A stretch of DNA of 64,000 nucleotides from Eutreptiella sp. 'Long Island Sound 2002' (lineage: Eukaryota; Euglenozoa; Euglenophyceae; Eutreptiales; Eutreptiaceae), in assembly GCA_964036045.1 (NCBI GenBank), contig OZ038382.1, forward strand, positions 114,436,587-114,500,586, written 5' to 3'. The position numbers and the translations under genes are program-made. How positions within the stretch are numbered: position 1 is the first letter of the stretch; each line of letters opens with the position of its first letter. Shown here piece by piece: positions 1-12,078 of this stretch. The notes under the pieces are model-generated. The model saw nothing but the letters and a program-made list of their open reading frames with translations, ran no database searches and was not told the DNA's origin.

Positions 1-2607
1 GGCCGTTTTTGAAGATCACTTTTGTGTCTAGCGGTTCAGTTTTTCAAGTGGGCCTTTGGCTAGGCCTTGTTTCTTTCTTTGCAAGCAAGTGATCAAGCAA
101 GCTTACATCTTACAACCAAGAGCTCACTCGTTACTACAAGCTTTAGCGGCAAGTCATCAAGGGCATCAAGCACATTAAGCGCCCATAAATTGTTTAAAGC
201 ACGTGGTTGACAGGTGTGGGCATCGAACCCGTGTTTCCATTTGTGCCTAGTATGTTCGATCTTTTACCCTCAGGTCATCGTGACCTCTTTCCTCTATTCA
301 GTGAGCTACCCCGCGCACGGTGGGGCCATCGTGGCCGTGTTTTTTTTTAGCGGCCTAAGCGTGGCACAAGGCAAAGGCGGGCACAAGACAGTGGCGCATC
401 GCAAGGCACTGGCACAGCACAAGTCATCAATCACAGTGTGTCAATGTTCACGTTTGTGACAAAAATGGTTGTGGTGGCTGTGAGGACCGTTGCCACGGTT
501 GCCCCGCATTGCATTGCAGGACAAGACCGTTAGCCACCCGTGGCAACAGTCCCCTTGCCAAAGGCCATCGAGGTTTGGAGTTTCATTCATCATCTTTTCC
601 CTAACCTCTATCTTTACTTTCCCACGTGTTCCCTGTTGCAGGCACGGTCCTAAGCTATGGGCACACTCTTCTGTTACGGGCGCTTGCAGTTTTTCCCAAA
701 AGTGAAATTTTGGCGCTGTCGCGTTGCACCGTTTTGAGGGTACCGTTACCTTCAGAATTGTTTAAAAGTGTGATTTCACTTTGCCTTTAGTTTTGATTTT
801 CAAGAAAACTACCAATTTTACCTGCTGGACCCCAAGATGCCTTTTGCGACACGCGGGGACCAGACTCTGCGCGCAACAGCTCGCGATTCCGCCTACTACT
901 TATTGCGGGATCTGCGGGATCCCGTTATTGAATTTGCGGATTTTGGCGGTGGTTCGATCCCCACATATCGGGGCTAATTCAGCGGCCGTGCGGCCGGCTC
1001 CCAGATTGCCAACGGCGGTTCGAATCCCTATGAGAGGGATTATGTGATAACCCTACCTTTGCTGTTCTTTGTAGCTTTGTGACTACTACATTCCTCTTGG
1101 GCATGTACTTCCTGGCCGTGGCAGTCGTTTTAAGTAGGGGGGTGAAGCAGGTCACAACCCTACCCTAGCATATTGCCCCTAAGGGATCATTATATGACCC
1201 TATATATGGGACTATTGTATATTATATTCCATTCTTTTGTTAGGAAAATAGGATGTGGGATAGATAAGGCAATCTTGGATCTTTTATAGTTATATGAATT
1301 AGTGGATGATAGGGTGGATTTTACATATGTACATATCAGGGATTTCATTGGCTATGTGTATCATATTTGTTTGCAGGATACCATACAGCTTTCACAATCG
1401 TTATGTCTTCTATGCCAAGCAATGTTGCTACCGATGCCATTGCGACCCTCTGACCCCTCGGTCTGGTTTCACCACATGCACTTGCGGCATTGATGTCGGA
1501 ATCGGCTTGACCGAAAACTAGGCCTAGTGTGACACCTACGAGGCGTGGATTCACGACGGCTGTTTTGGGTTGAAATGGGCACGGGATAGCCAATATATTG
1601 AGCAGCCTGATAGCCGATGGCAATGTGCTCAGTACCGGCACCCGTCTGATCTTGGAGACAACTCTGACGCTCACCATTCTCAGCCCTCCATTGCTGGGAT
1701 GGATAGCACGTAAGGAGTCGTAGATGGAGGGGGTGGGTGGTTGAAATGTAGTGGGATGCCATGGAAACCGTTGGGGAGGACAGAGAACCTACGTGGGAGC
1801 GGAGGCAGTGCCCTATACACCAAAGGTATACACCCCCCCCTATAGTGTAGCAACGCCCAATTTTGGCAGAACGCAGACTTCAGAACGAATTTGCGTGCTA
1901 GCCATGTTCGTTGGGCTAGATAACACCATTTCACACAAACTATGCATGTTTTGAGTAGCGTGGACCGTCCTCTACGCGATGAGCAACTTAGTTTTTGCGT
2001 GTGGTGCCATTTCCCGAAGCGCGACCGTGATCCAACCAAAATAGAAAACTGAGAAATTCAATTTCTGGGCAGCAGAGACCTCCCTCCCCTGGGTAAGTCG
2101 GCTGGATGTTGGGTAACGAATGTATTTCTAAGTAGCGTGGGTCAAGACGCACACTTCCATATCTTTAGATTTTGCCCACTCACCGGTGACGTCACGCACT
2201 AAGCGCGACCGTGATGTTCGCAGCTCTGGGAACGTCATTTGGCCAGCAATCGGCAAGTTTCCCTACAAATTTCGAGAAAATCTCAAAAATCTGCGCGACG
2301 CGCGTCAGTCCAAGTTCGCGGGGTTTCCCTGACCCTGGCAGTTCCGCCCTGAGAAAGTCAATTTCTTTCCCAGTTTTTGGCATTAGAGTGGCTCATTTTC
2401 GGGGGCAATATCGCAAATTGCAACACATCTTTCTTGCTCGAAGTTGCATGCCATGTTCGCATGAACAACACTATCCTTTTTCCTTACATTCATGTTATCC
2501 GCACGCAGCGGCTTGGAAATTGATGTCGGAATAACTGATTGCTATCTGGAACTTGGTGGATGCCCTGAGCCCTCCACAAACGGGTTCCACGGAGTCAACC
2601 AAAAGCC
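1..2607. other. 5' flank of the dynein gene, no recognised gene
   Basis: I see no recognisable coding region here. The reading frames are short and resemble no family I know. Sequences like a tRNA B box occur at 951-961 and 1017-1027, but no cloverleaf folds around them. The stretch just before 2608 presumably holds the promoter and 5' UTR of the dynein gene. No TATA element could be placed with confidence. Confidence 0.5.
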
Positions 2608-5600
2608 ATGCCGCCTCTTGGAGGATCCATAATAAACGCAACGGCACCGACGAATCATGTTGAAAGTGTGAAAGAGGTACTCGCCAGTTATGCGAAGACA
2701 TTTCTCTCCTCCAAAAATTTGTCGTCGACGCCCAATGTTAGCGCAGATGGCATGAAATTTGAATATGAGTGGCCAAACAAGGAAAGCAAGCAAATGATGG
2801 AAATTGCAGAGAAGTTAATTGCTGGAATGGTGAGAGAACTTGCAGGGCAGCTCAAGGTCACGGTCGCTAACCAAGATGATCAATTTGAAGAGCTTAGTTT
2901 TGAGACGCCGTTCCAACGCACCCCGCTGATGGATTTTTTGGAAACTTCCGCGAAGCGCACTTTCCCCGCCGACTCCTTCGCAGAAACAAACAACACGGGC
3001 ATCCTCCTCGAGTTGACGTATCGTACAGTCTTAGACAACTTCAAGAACCCAAATTTTGTGACAAGGTTTCCTCACGTCATGTGCAAGCAAAAGCTCGGCA
3101 CGAGCAATCGAGTGGACTTGGTGGTGAATGGCCAAAGTATGGCTTCACTTTATGACAAGAAGGGCGTGGACGAAGGACCCATGGTGTGTTTGTTCGTCAT
3201 TGACATGCACGTGTTGGGATCGCTCATTACCAATATTAAAGATGTCCAACAAGTGTCGAAATACTTGCCAAAGGAGTGGGCGTTGCTCCGAGACAACAAA
3301 TTGGATGACATACCTGATTTGCTGGATAGCGTGAAGGATTCCTTACTTGCGTTGTGGAAAGGTACCGGCCGGAAATCCCAAAAGAAGGTGATCTACTTGA
3401 TGAATTTAGTGGGCTCCGATTTGTTGAAATTTATGCGCGATCAGGTCCCCAACGTGTGGCATGGCAACTACTTCATGGTGCAAACCTTGCTGCAATCTGC
3501 GCTTGTTGTGCTCGAAAAATGGCAAAGGATAACCGAGGAGTTGACCACCGTCGCATGGGTTGATGACTGGAAGAAGGGTGAAAACGGAGAAAAGTACGAA
3601 GACGAGCTTTTGACCAACACTATGAGGAGAATTGAGGAGGTGTTGAAGTTGCGCGCTATTCACGTGCAACTAGTTTTGCTTTTGTCAAAGAAGGAGCTCC
3701 AAGACATGGGTGCGGACAAGATCTGGGAGCCTTTTGCCACCTTTGACCCGACGCACCCTCTTCTATACAGCGCTAACACAACCGGTGCGTGGGAGAAAGC
3801 GGTGCAAGAGTTTCATAGGAGAGTCGAAACACAAGATTCCCGAGTGGCCGTCAAATTGCGGAATGCATTGTCCACGAGTGCCACTAGCTCTTTCATGCTT
3901 CTTCAAGTTTTCCAACGGTTCAAAGACATCATCAAGCGGCCGACGACAACTCAAGAGCTCTCCGCGGAGCGAGATTCGTTGATGGTGGTCATGGATGAGA
4001 TGGTGACCGGATTCAAGCAAACGTTCGAGGCTAAGCAAAATACCACGATCGGAATAGGCACGCAAAAGCAATCGAAGGAAATCCGCCAAATTCTATGGGC
4101 TCGGCAATTGAAGTTCCCCATCGAGCAAATTCTTCACACGGCCAAATGTTTGCTCGCCGATTTGCCCAAGATGGAGAAGTTCACCGAGTTAGCGAACAAG
4201 CTCTGCTCGGACATTGACAAATATGAAAAGGAGTGCTTTCACGCGTGGCAAGGCAACGTGCACACGTTAATGCAAGATGCTGAGGAGCCGATCGTCATTC
4301 AAATGTCGGGTAGCTTACTGACCTCAAGAGAGGGGAAAATGATCGTCACGTTTAATGAAAAATTCACCGAAATCATTGGTGAAGTGAGGCAACTCCTTGC
4401 CATGGGATTTCATATACCCCAAGATGTGCAAGTGTTCGCGGCTAAGTGCTACAAGTTCCACCGCCAATCACTCATGATTCGACAACTCGCATGTTGGTAC
4501 AACTCCACGGACACGCAAATTTTGAAGTGCCATAAGCTCATACTAAGCGACCTCGCGCATCAGTTTGAATCGGCCGTAGCCCCATCCTCGAAGGAAAAGA
4601 AACGGATCACGTGGAATAGCTTAAATGATGCAGATTTGTATTGTGCAAAGCTGTCTAAGATTCAAGGTTCATTTCAGGCGGAGAATCGTCGGCTCCGCAA
4701 AGCGCACGTTGAAATGGAGGAAAAGTGCATCATTTTGATGAATGTAGATTTGTTGAAGAATGCCGATAAATGGAAAGTTACCTTGAAAGAAGTTCGGGAA
4801 CGATTTTCTCAATTTGAGCGTTCTCATCACAAGGCCGGCATCGAGATTTGGAAGGTCCACTGGGACTATCAATTGTACAAGAGCCTTGAGCACCAATATC
4901 AGTTGGGATTAGAAACGCTTAATGAGAACCTCACGGAGTTGAAGGTTGAGTTGATCTTCAAACAAGGGATGATTCAATTCAGACCCTCCTTGGAGTACTT
5001 GCGAGAGAAGTATTTCCAAAAAATGAAAGAGTTTATCACCATTCCCTTGCGGTTTCGTGGTACGGGAGGGGCTGATTTCTATCGGTTCATGCCTGAGCAA
5101 AATGAAGGTGGCGTGTTGACCGTGTACCAAAATGCGGAGGCGTTGTTTAGCAAGCTTAGCAAAGTGAAACGACGCTTTAAGGATTGGGTAGTGCTGGGAA
5201 CGGTGGATCTCGATTCATTTGTATTAGAACATTTGACCACCATTGAAGATTTCAAGTGCAATTACAACCTTGTGAAGGAGAAGGAACAACAGCTACAAAA
5301 GCTTGAGGACGTAATCAAGGTTGATTGCATCACTGTTTCCACGGCTCCCATCAAGGCCACGGTGGAGGACCATTTGAGTCGCTTATTGGACAGCATGCAA
5401 AATGCAATTCAGTTGTCAGCGAGACGCGATGTGGCGAGCATTGAGGAATTCCTCGATGACGCAATGGTGAAGCTCAAGCTGCGCCCGAGCAACCTAGATG
5501 AAGTGGAGGCCGCGAACAATGCTTATTTGGCGATGAATCAACAGCAAGCGGAGTTGCAATCTCGATTTGCTGGATTCGACGACAAGAACCGGCTGCTTCG

Positions 5601-8600
5601 GATGATGGGTTTCAACCCCATGGATCTTGCTTCCATTCAAGGGAAATGGTCACAGTTCAACGATGCACTGGAAGCTCATACGAAAGTCATTGAAGTGCAG
5701 CTAGACAAGATGCGAGGATCCCTCAGCAACACAATCGATAAATTTTCCAAAGAGTTGAACCGGTTTGCCCATCATTGGAATGAGTCCAAGCCGAAGGATA
5801 TTGACCATTACAAAAACAAGGAACAAATCTGGGCAAAGTGCGTTGATTACATGAAGGAGCGCAGATCTGAGTTGGATGACATGAAGCAGAGAAAGGAGCA
5901 TATTCGCAACCAAGCAGAGTATTTCAAGATGCCGGTGCCTGACTTCACGGACCTTGACGAAGTGGAGGTTGACATTGCGACGTACGAGGAACAATGGAAT
6001 TTGTATGAGTCTTTCGAAACTGAATTGAAGGTGATCACTGATGAAGAATGGCTAACTTTTAGGTCGAAGTATTTCAAATTCGAGGATTTCGTGAGGGAGT
6101 GGGTGGAAAAACTGGGGGCCTGCGAAAAGAGCCATATCAACACTTACCTCAACAAAAAGTGCGAGTTGTGGCTCGAGATGGTCCCTTGCTTGAAGTTCCT
6201 CCGCGGGGATGGCTTTACCCCAGAGCATTGGTCGATGATGTTCAAGGCGTTAGAATTAGACAAGGGATTGACTGCCGACAAATTGCAGTTCCATCATTTC
6301 GTGGACAAGGCCGAGTTGATCACGGATAAGGCGGATGATATCAAAGCACTGCACATGAGAGCCCAAGGAGAGATCCAAATCCGAGAGGCATTGCAAGAGC
6401 TGCGGACTTGGGGGAACGAGTGCTGTTTCCAAACTTTCCTGAGGTCAGAAGGGGGCAGGAACGTCCCTCTCGTGAAGGATTGGAAGGACATCACGACTGC
6501 GGTCAGCGACAACGAATCGTTGCTGAATTCGTTGAAGGATTCTCCTTACTACTCCTACTTCCAGGACGAGGCCCAGGCCTGGGAAGCGAAACTGATCTTC
6601 CTCAACGAGACCTTGCCCCAGATGGTGCAGCTCCAAAGGAAGTGGATTTATCTCGAACCCATCTTTGCCAGAGGAGCCCTTCCATCAGAGCAAGCCCGGT
6701 TCCGCAAGGTGGACAAGGAGTTCGTTGCAATGATGAAGGAAATCGAAGCTGATAAGCGTGTGGTAACTGTCACTCGGAAGCAAGAGCTGCTGACTACGCT
6801 CCCGAAGTCCATTGAACAACTTGACAGGTGCCAGAAGGCGCTAAATGAATTCCTTGAGGAGAAGCGCGATAAGTTCCCGCGTTTCTACTTCATTGGCGAT
6901 GACGATATGCTGGAAATCTTGGGTCAGGCGCAGAACCCAGCCGTCATCCAAGCCCATCTCAAGAAGTTGTTCGCAGGAATTGCGAAGGTACAGTTCGACG
7001 AATCCATGAAGCAAATCACTGCTATGTGTTCCGCTGCAGGTGAAGTAGTGCCCCTGAAATCACCTGTCGTCATTAAGCCAGAAGTTGAGGTCTGGTTGGG
7101 CGAGCTGGATTTGGAAATGCGAGAGACTTTGAAGGACATGCTGATCACCTGCTACGAGAACTTTGAAGTTGAGAAGTATCCATCACAAATCCTATGCCTC
7201 CGTGAATTTGTATGGTTCACGCAGAATATGGAGGAGCACATCAAAAAGGGCACTGTTCCCGAGTTCAAAGCTGAATTGCAGCAGAAGTTGAATCAGTTCA
7301 CTGCGATTGAAACCGGTGTCTCAAGAGTTATGGAACTGAAGATGAAAGCCCTCATCCTGGACCTCATCCACAATATTGAAGTGGCTGACTTGATAATTAA
7401 CAGCAAATGTACTTCTTTGGACATGTGGACGTGGACGAAGCAGCTCAGGTTCTACCTGAACGACAACAAGGAGTGCACCATGAAGATGGTGGATGCAAAA
7501 TTCATCTACACTTACGAGTATCAGGGCAATGCGCCCAAGCTTGTGCACACGCCTTTGACGGACAAGTGCTACCTCACACTGACGCAGGGAATGCATTTGG
7601 GTTACGGAGGCAACCCGTACGGTCCCGCAGGAACAGGAAAGACGGAGTCCGTGAAGGCACTGGGCAATGCTATGGGCCGACAAGTGTTGGTGTTCAACTG
7701 CGACGAGGGGATCGATTTCAAGAGCATGGGAAGAATCTTCATGGGTCTTGTAAAATGCGGAGCCTGGGGCTGCTTTGATGAGTTCAACAGGCTCAAAGAG
7801 GACCAACTAAGTGCGATCTCCGATATGATCCAAGTCATTCAAGCCGCCCTGAAGATGGAAGAGAAGCAGGTGTATTTGCTGGGGCGGACCATTGATTTGA
7901 ACCCAAGTGCAGGCATCTTCGTGACGCTGAATCCAGCCGGAAAGAACTACGGGGGGCGCTCCAAGCTTCCCGAGAACTTGAAGCAGTTGTTCCGTCCCGT
8001 CGCTATGACTGTGCCAGACACTGGATTAATTTGTGAGATTGAGCTTTACAGCGAAGGATTTTCAGAAGCCAAAGTGGTTGGCAAAAAGCTGGTTGAAGTG
8101 TTCAACCTCAGCCGCGACCTTTTGTCTTCCCAGCAGCATTACGATTGGGGTCTGCGTGCCCTGAAAACCATCTTGCGAACTGCGGGGTCACTGAAGAGCA
8201 TCGAGAGACGCCAGGAGCTTGCGGCTGCTGCCGAGGAGGCTGAAGCCACGGGAGAGGGTGGCGAGACAGCTAAGCAGATCAAGCTGCGGGAGAAAACCCC
8301 AGCCGAAGTTCTGACGACGGAATCAGAGATTGTGATCCGTTCGCTGCGTGTGAACACCCTCTCAAAGCTGACGTTTGATGATTCCAAGATCTTCAACGGG
8401 ATTGTCACGGATGTGTTTCCTGGGATCGCCACAAGTGATGTCGAGCACGCCGAGCTCACCGCTGCTATCAAGGACTGCATGACGAAGCTGAAGCTGCAGA
8501 TCATCGACACGCAAATTCATAAGATCCTGCAGCTGAACGAGGCCATGCTGCAGCGCATGGGAGTGGTGCTCGTGGGCCCCAGTGGTGCGGGAAAGAGCAC

Positions 8601-11600
8601 TCTGCTGAAGGTGCTGCGCCAGGCGTACGCCCAAATGAAGCAGCCCATTCCGCAGCACGTGATGAACCCGAAGGCCATGCCCCGTCACCAGCTCCTGGGT
8701 TTCATGGACATGGACACACGGGAATGGAACGACGGGGTTCTGACTGCAGCCGCTCGAAAGGTAATGCTGGAGCCCCTTACAACGCGTTCCTGGATTCTCT
8801 GCGACGGGGATATTGACCCCGAATGGGTGGAATCCCTGAATTCCGTGTTGGACGACAACCGCCTGCTCACAATGCCCAATGGTGAGCGTATCCAATTCGG
8901 CGACAACGTGAATTTCATGTTCGAGACTCACTCCCTGGCGTTTGCATCCCCCGCCACGGTCAGCCGTATGTCTGTCATCTATCTCTCAGAGGAGGACGTC
9001 GACCCGCACTCCACTGTCAAAAGTTGGCTGTCCACTCTTCCTGAGGAGCAAAGCAAGTTGATTGGGGGCTGGATCGAGGAGTATTTCTACAGAGCGGTGG
9101 AGAAGCTCGTGCACACAAAGAAGCTTGTCCTGGACACGACGCGCATGGGATTGGTAATGTCAGGACTTTCGCATCTGGGGATGGCAACTAACAAGAGCGA
9201 GTTCTGCCTGGGATTGATTCGCGGCCTGGGGTCGTATCTTTCCAAAGAAAGCCGGATCGCATATGCCACGGAAGTGTTCAAGCTGTGCGGAGAGGCCATC
9301 CCCGACGCTCGGCGTCCACTGGACTGCTACTGGGATCCTGAGCGCAACTGCTTTGACAACTATTATTACACCATGAAGCTGGAAAGCAGCATCGAGGCAC
9401 TGCAGAGCAACCAGATGGTCCCAACCATCGATGTCCAGCGCAACGTTGATATCATGAGGCCGTGGATCAGCACCAAGAAACCTTTCTTGCTGGTGGGTCC
9501 CGAGGGATGTGGGAAAAACATGCTGGTGATGAACATCTTCGAGCAGCATGCATCCAATACGAAGGTGGCAGTGATCAACTGCTCGGGGCAGACCAGCAGT
9601 GTCCATGTCATCCAGAAGTTGAACCAGATGTGTAACCTCGTGAGCACCAACAACGGCCGTGTACTCCGTCCGAAAGATTGCGACCATTTGGTGCTTTTCT
9701 TGAAGGATTTGAATTTACCCAAACCGGACAAGTACGCAACGACGCAGCTGCATTGCTTCTTGCAGCAGATGATCCTCTACGAAGGATACTATGCCCCCTC
9801 TCTGGAGTGGATTGGCATCTCGAACATTCAGATTGTGGGATCCATGAACCCGCACGGTGGTGTTGGCAGATACCCTCTGGTGACCCGCTTCACGGCCATC
9901 ACATGCGTGGTGTCTATCTCGTATCCAGATACAACCCAGTTGCAAACTATCTACTCCGAGTACGTGGCAGCGTTGATATCTGCCCCTCCATTGGACCAGC
10001 ATCCAAAGTGGGGGCAGGTCTCGCATGCCACGGAGATTGCAAAAACGTTAGTGGCCGTCTATGAGCAGGTCAAGAAAAGATACAACGTGGATGAAAAGTC
10101 GCATTACATTTTCACACCGCGGGAGCTGACTGATTGGGTCAAGAATTTGATGAATTACGATATGGAGAACAATGAGCTTCTGCATGTCATGTCGTATGAG
10201 GGCGAACGTATCTTTTCCGATCGGCTCGTCTCTGAGGACCACCGCAAAAAGTTCAAGAGGATTCTTGGTGAAGAAATGCTGAAGCTTGGGTACCAGCAAG
10301 AGAAGAAAAGGGGAGAGGATTGTTTCGTGTCGTTTGCGCACGCTGCACACAAAGTGCACGAGGAAAAGGCAGAGGGCAACGACGACAAGAAGGAGGAGAT
10401 GGAGGAGAAGAAGCAGACGAAGAAATCGAGCCGCAAACTGATGTCTCGCATCAGCCAAGACGACTTGGAGAATGTGTTGCAAAAGGGATTGATTTCGTAC
10501 TCACGTGAATATCGCGCGTTGGACATCATGATGATTGAGGAAACCCTGTGGTGGACCGCGCGCGCTGACCGCATCCTCTCGCAAGCTGGGGGTTCCTTGC
10601 TGTTCGCGGGGCGCCCAGGGGTTGGTCGCAGGAACATTGTCTGCTTATGCTGCTCCATGCTGCGGATGGTTCCTTACCAGCTCAGCATGACCAAGGACTA
10701 CACACTGAAGGCATTTAAGCTGGAGCTGAAGCATGTGCTGCACACTGCCGGCATTCAGAACGAGGATATCTGCCTGATTGTTGAAGACCACAATTTGGTG
10801 CGACCGGAATTCATTGAGATGATCAATTCCTTGCTCGCATCCGGAGAGGTCCCCGGGCTATACACTTCCGAGGAGCTGAATGCATTGCTGGTCCCTTTGC
10901 AAGAGGAGTGCAGTGCTGAAGGCTTCTACGGCGGTACATACCAATTCTTTGTCAATCGTATCCAGAAGAGACTGCACGTTGCGCTGCTCTTCGACCCGTT
11001 GGGGCACGATTACGAGCTACGGTGCCAGTCAAACCCTGCCATCTACACAAAGTGTGGTATTCTGTGGATGGATCAGTGGTCTAATGATGGGATGCGGATG
11101 GTGCCAAAGATGGTCCTCAAGGATATTTTCCAAAAATATATCAAAGATGCCCGAGAGAAAGCAGGTGACGACCCTGAGAAATTGAAGGATTTGACCAGGG
11201 AAGCTGAAGTTGCGCAGGAGAAGCTGACGAAGAACCTGTTGTATTTGCATGAATCCGTAGGGAACTCGGCGACCCCCCTGAGGTACATCCAGTTTTTGAA
11301 GGCGTATGCTTCCACATACAAGTCCCAGTACGCCGAGGTCTCGATGAACAAAAAACGGTTGTCTGGGGGCTTGTCCAAACTGCACGAGGCGGAGCAGTCG
11401 GTCGACGTTTTGGCTCGGGATGCTGCCCAGCAGAAAAAGCAGCTGGCCGCTAAGCAAGAGCAAGCCGACAAAGCACTCGAGGAGATCCAGGCGAGCATGG
11501 AGAAGGCTTCAGAGCAGAAGAAAGAGGCGGAAGCCTTAAAGGCGCAGCTCGGCGTGGAGGGCAAGGACCTGGCTGCTCACACTGCCGAGATTGAGAAGCA

Positions 11601-12078
11601 GCTGAGTGGCGTCCAGCCGCTGCTGGATGCTGCAAAGGAGGCTGTAGGCCACATCAAGGCTGAGAATTTGAACGAGATCCGCGCCCTGAAGATGCCCCCG
11701 GAGGCTATCCGTGATGTGCTGGAGGCAGTGCTGTGTGTCATGGGTATCTTTGATACCAGTTGGATCAGCATGAAAAAGTTCTTGGCACAGCGCGGTGTAG
11801 TGCAAAGCATTTTGGATTTTGATGCGCATGACCTTAAGGCCGACGTGCGCGAGAAGGTTAGGGCCCTTTTGGACCAAAAGCCAAACTCCTTCAAGCCGGA
11901 AGTGATCAAAAGGGCTTCTGTGGCTGCCGCCCCACTGGCTGCATGGGTGACTGCCAACTTGCAGTATGCTGAAGTGCTGCAGCGCACAGAACCGCTTGAG
12001 GCTGAATTGGCCAAGCTGAAGGATTCACTGCAAAAGACGCAGGCCAAACTTGGCAACACGGAGGACCAGCTGAAGAAG
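2608..12078 (+). CDS. DYNC2H1: Dynein-2 heavy chain exon 1 (tail, linker, AAA1-AAA4, first part of stalk)
   Basis: This single exon of 9471 nt encodes residues 1-3157. It holds the tail, linker, four AAA modules, stalk helix CC1 (about 11300-11660), the microtubule-binding tip with its NEIRALKMPPE motif near 11671, and the start of CC2. A Lys/Glu-rich low-complexity insert lies between AAA3 and AAA4 (about 10360-10440). Codon choice changes inside the exon: Gln is mostly CAA up to about 6.4 kb and mostly CAG after about 7.2 kb, and Leu moves from TTG towards CTG. The exon ends at AAG|GTGGAC. Without splicing, translation would run into the intron and stop at 12229-12231. Confidence 0.93.

Noticed and set aside
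951-1030. tRNA gene suggested by GGTTCGATCCC and GGTTCGAATCC
   Set aside because: B-box-like sequences are present, but acceptor, D and anticodon stems do not pair at the right spacing.
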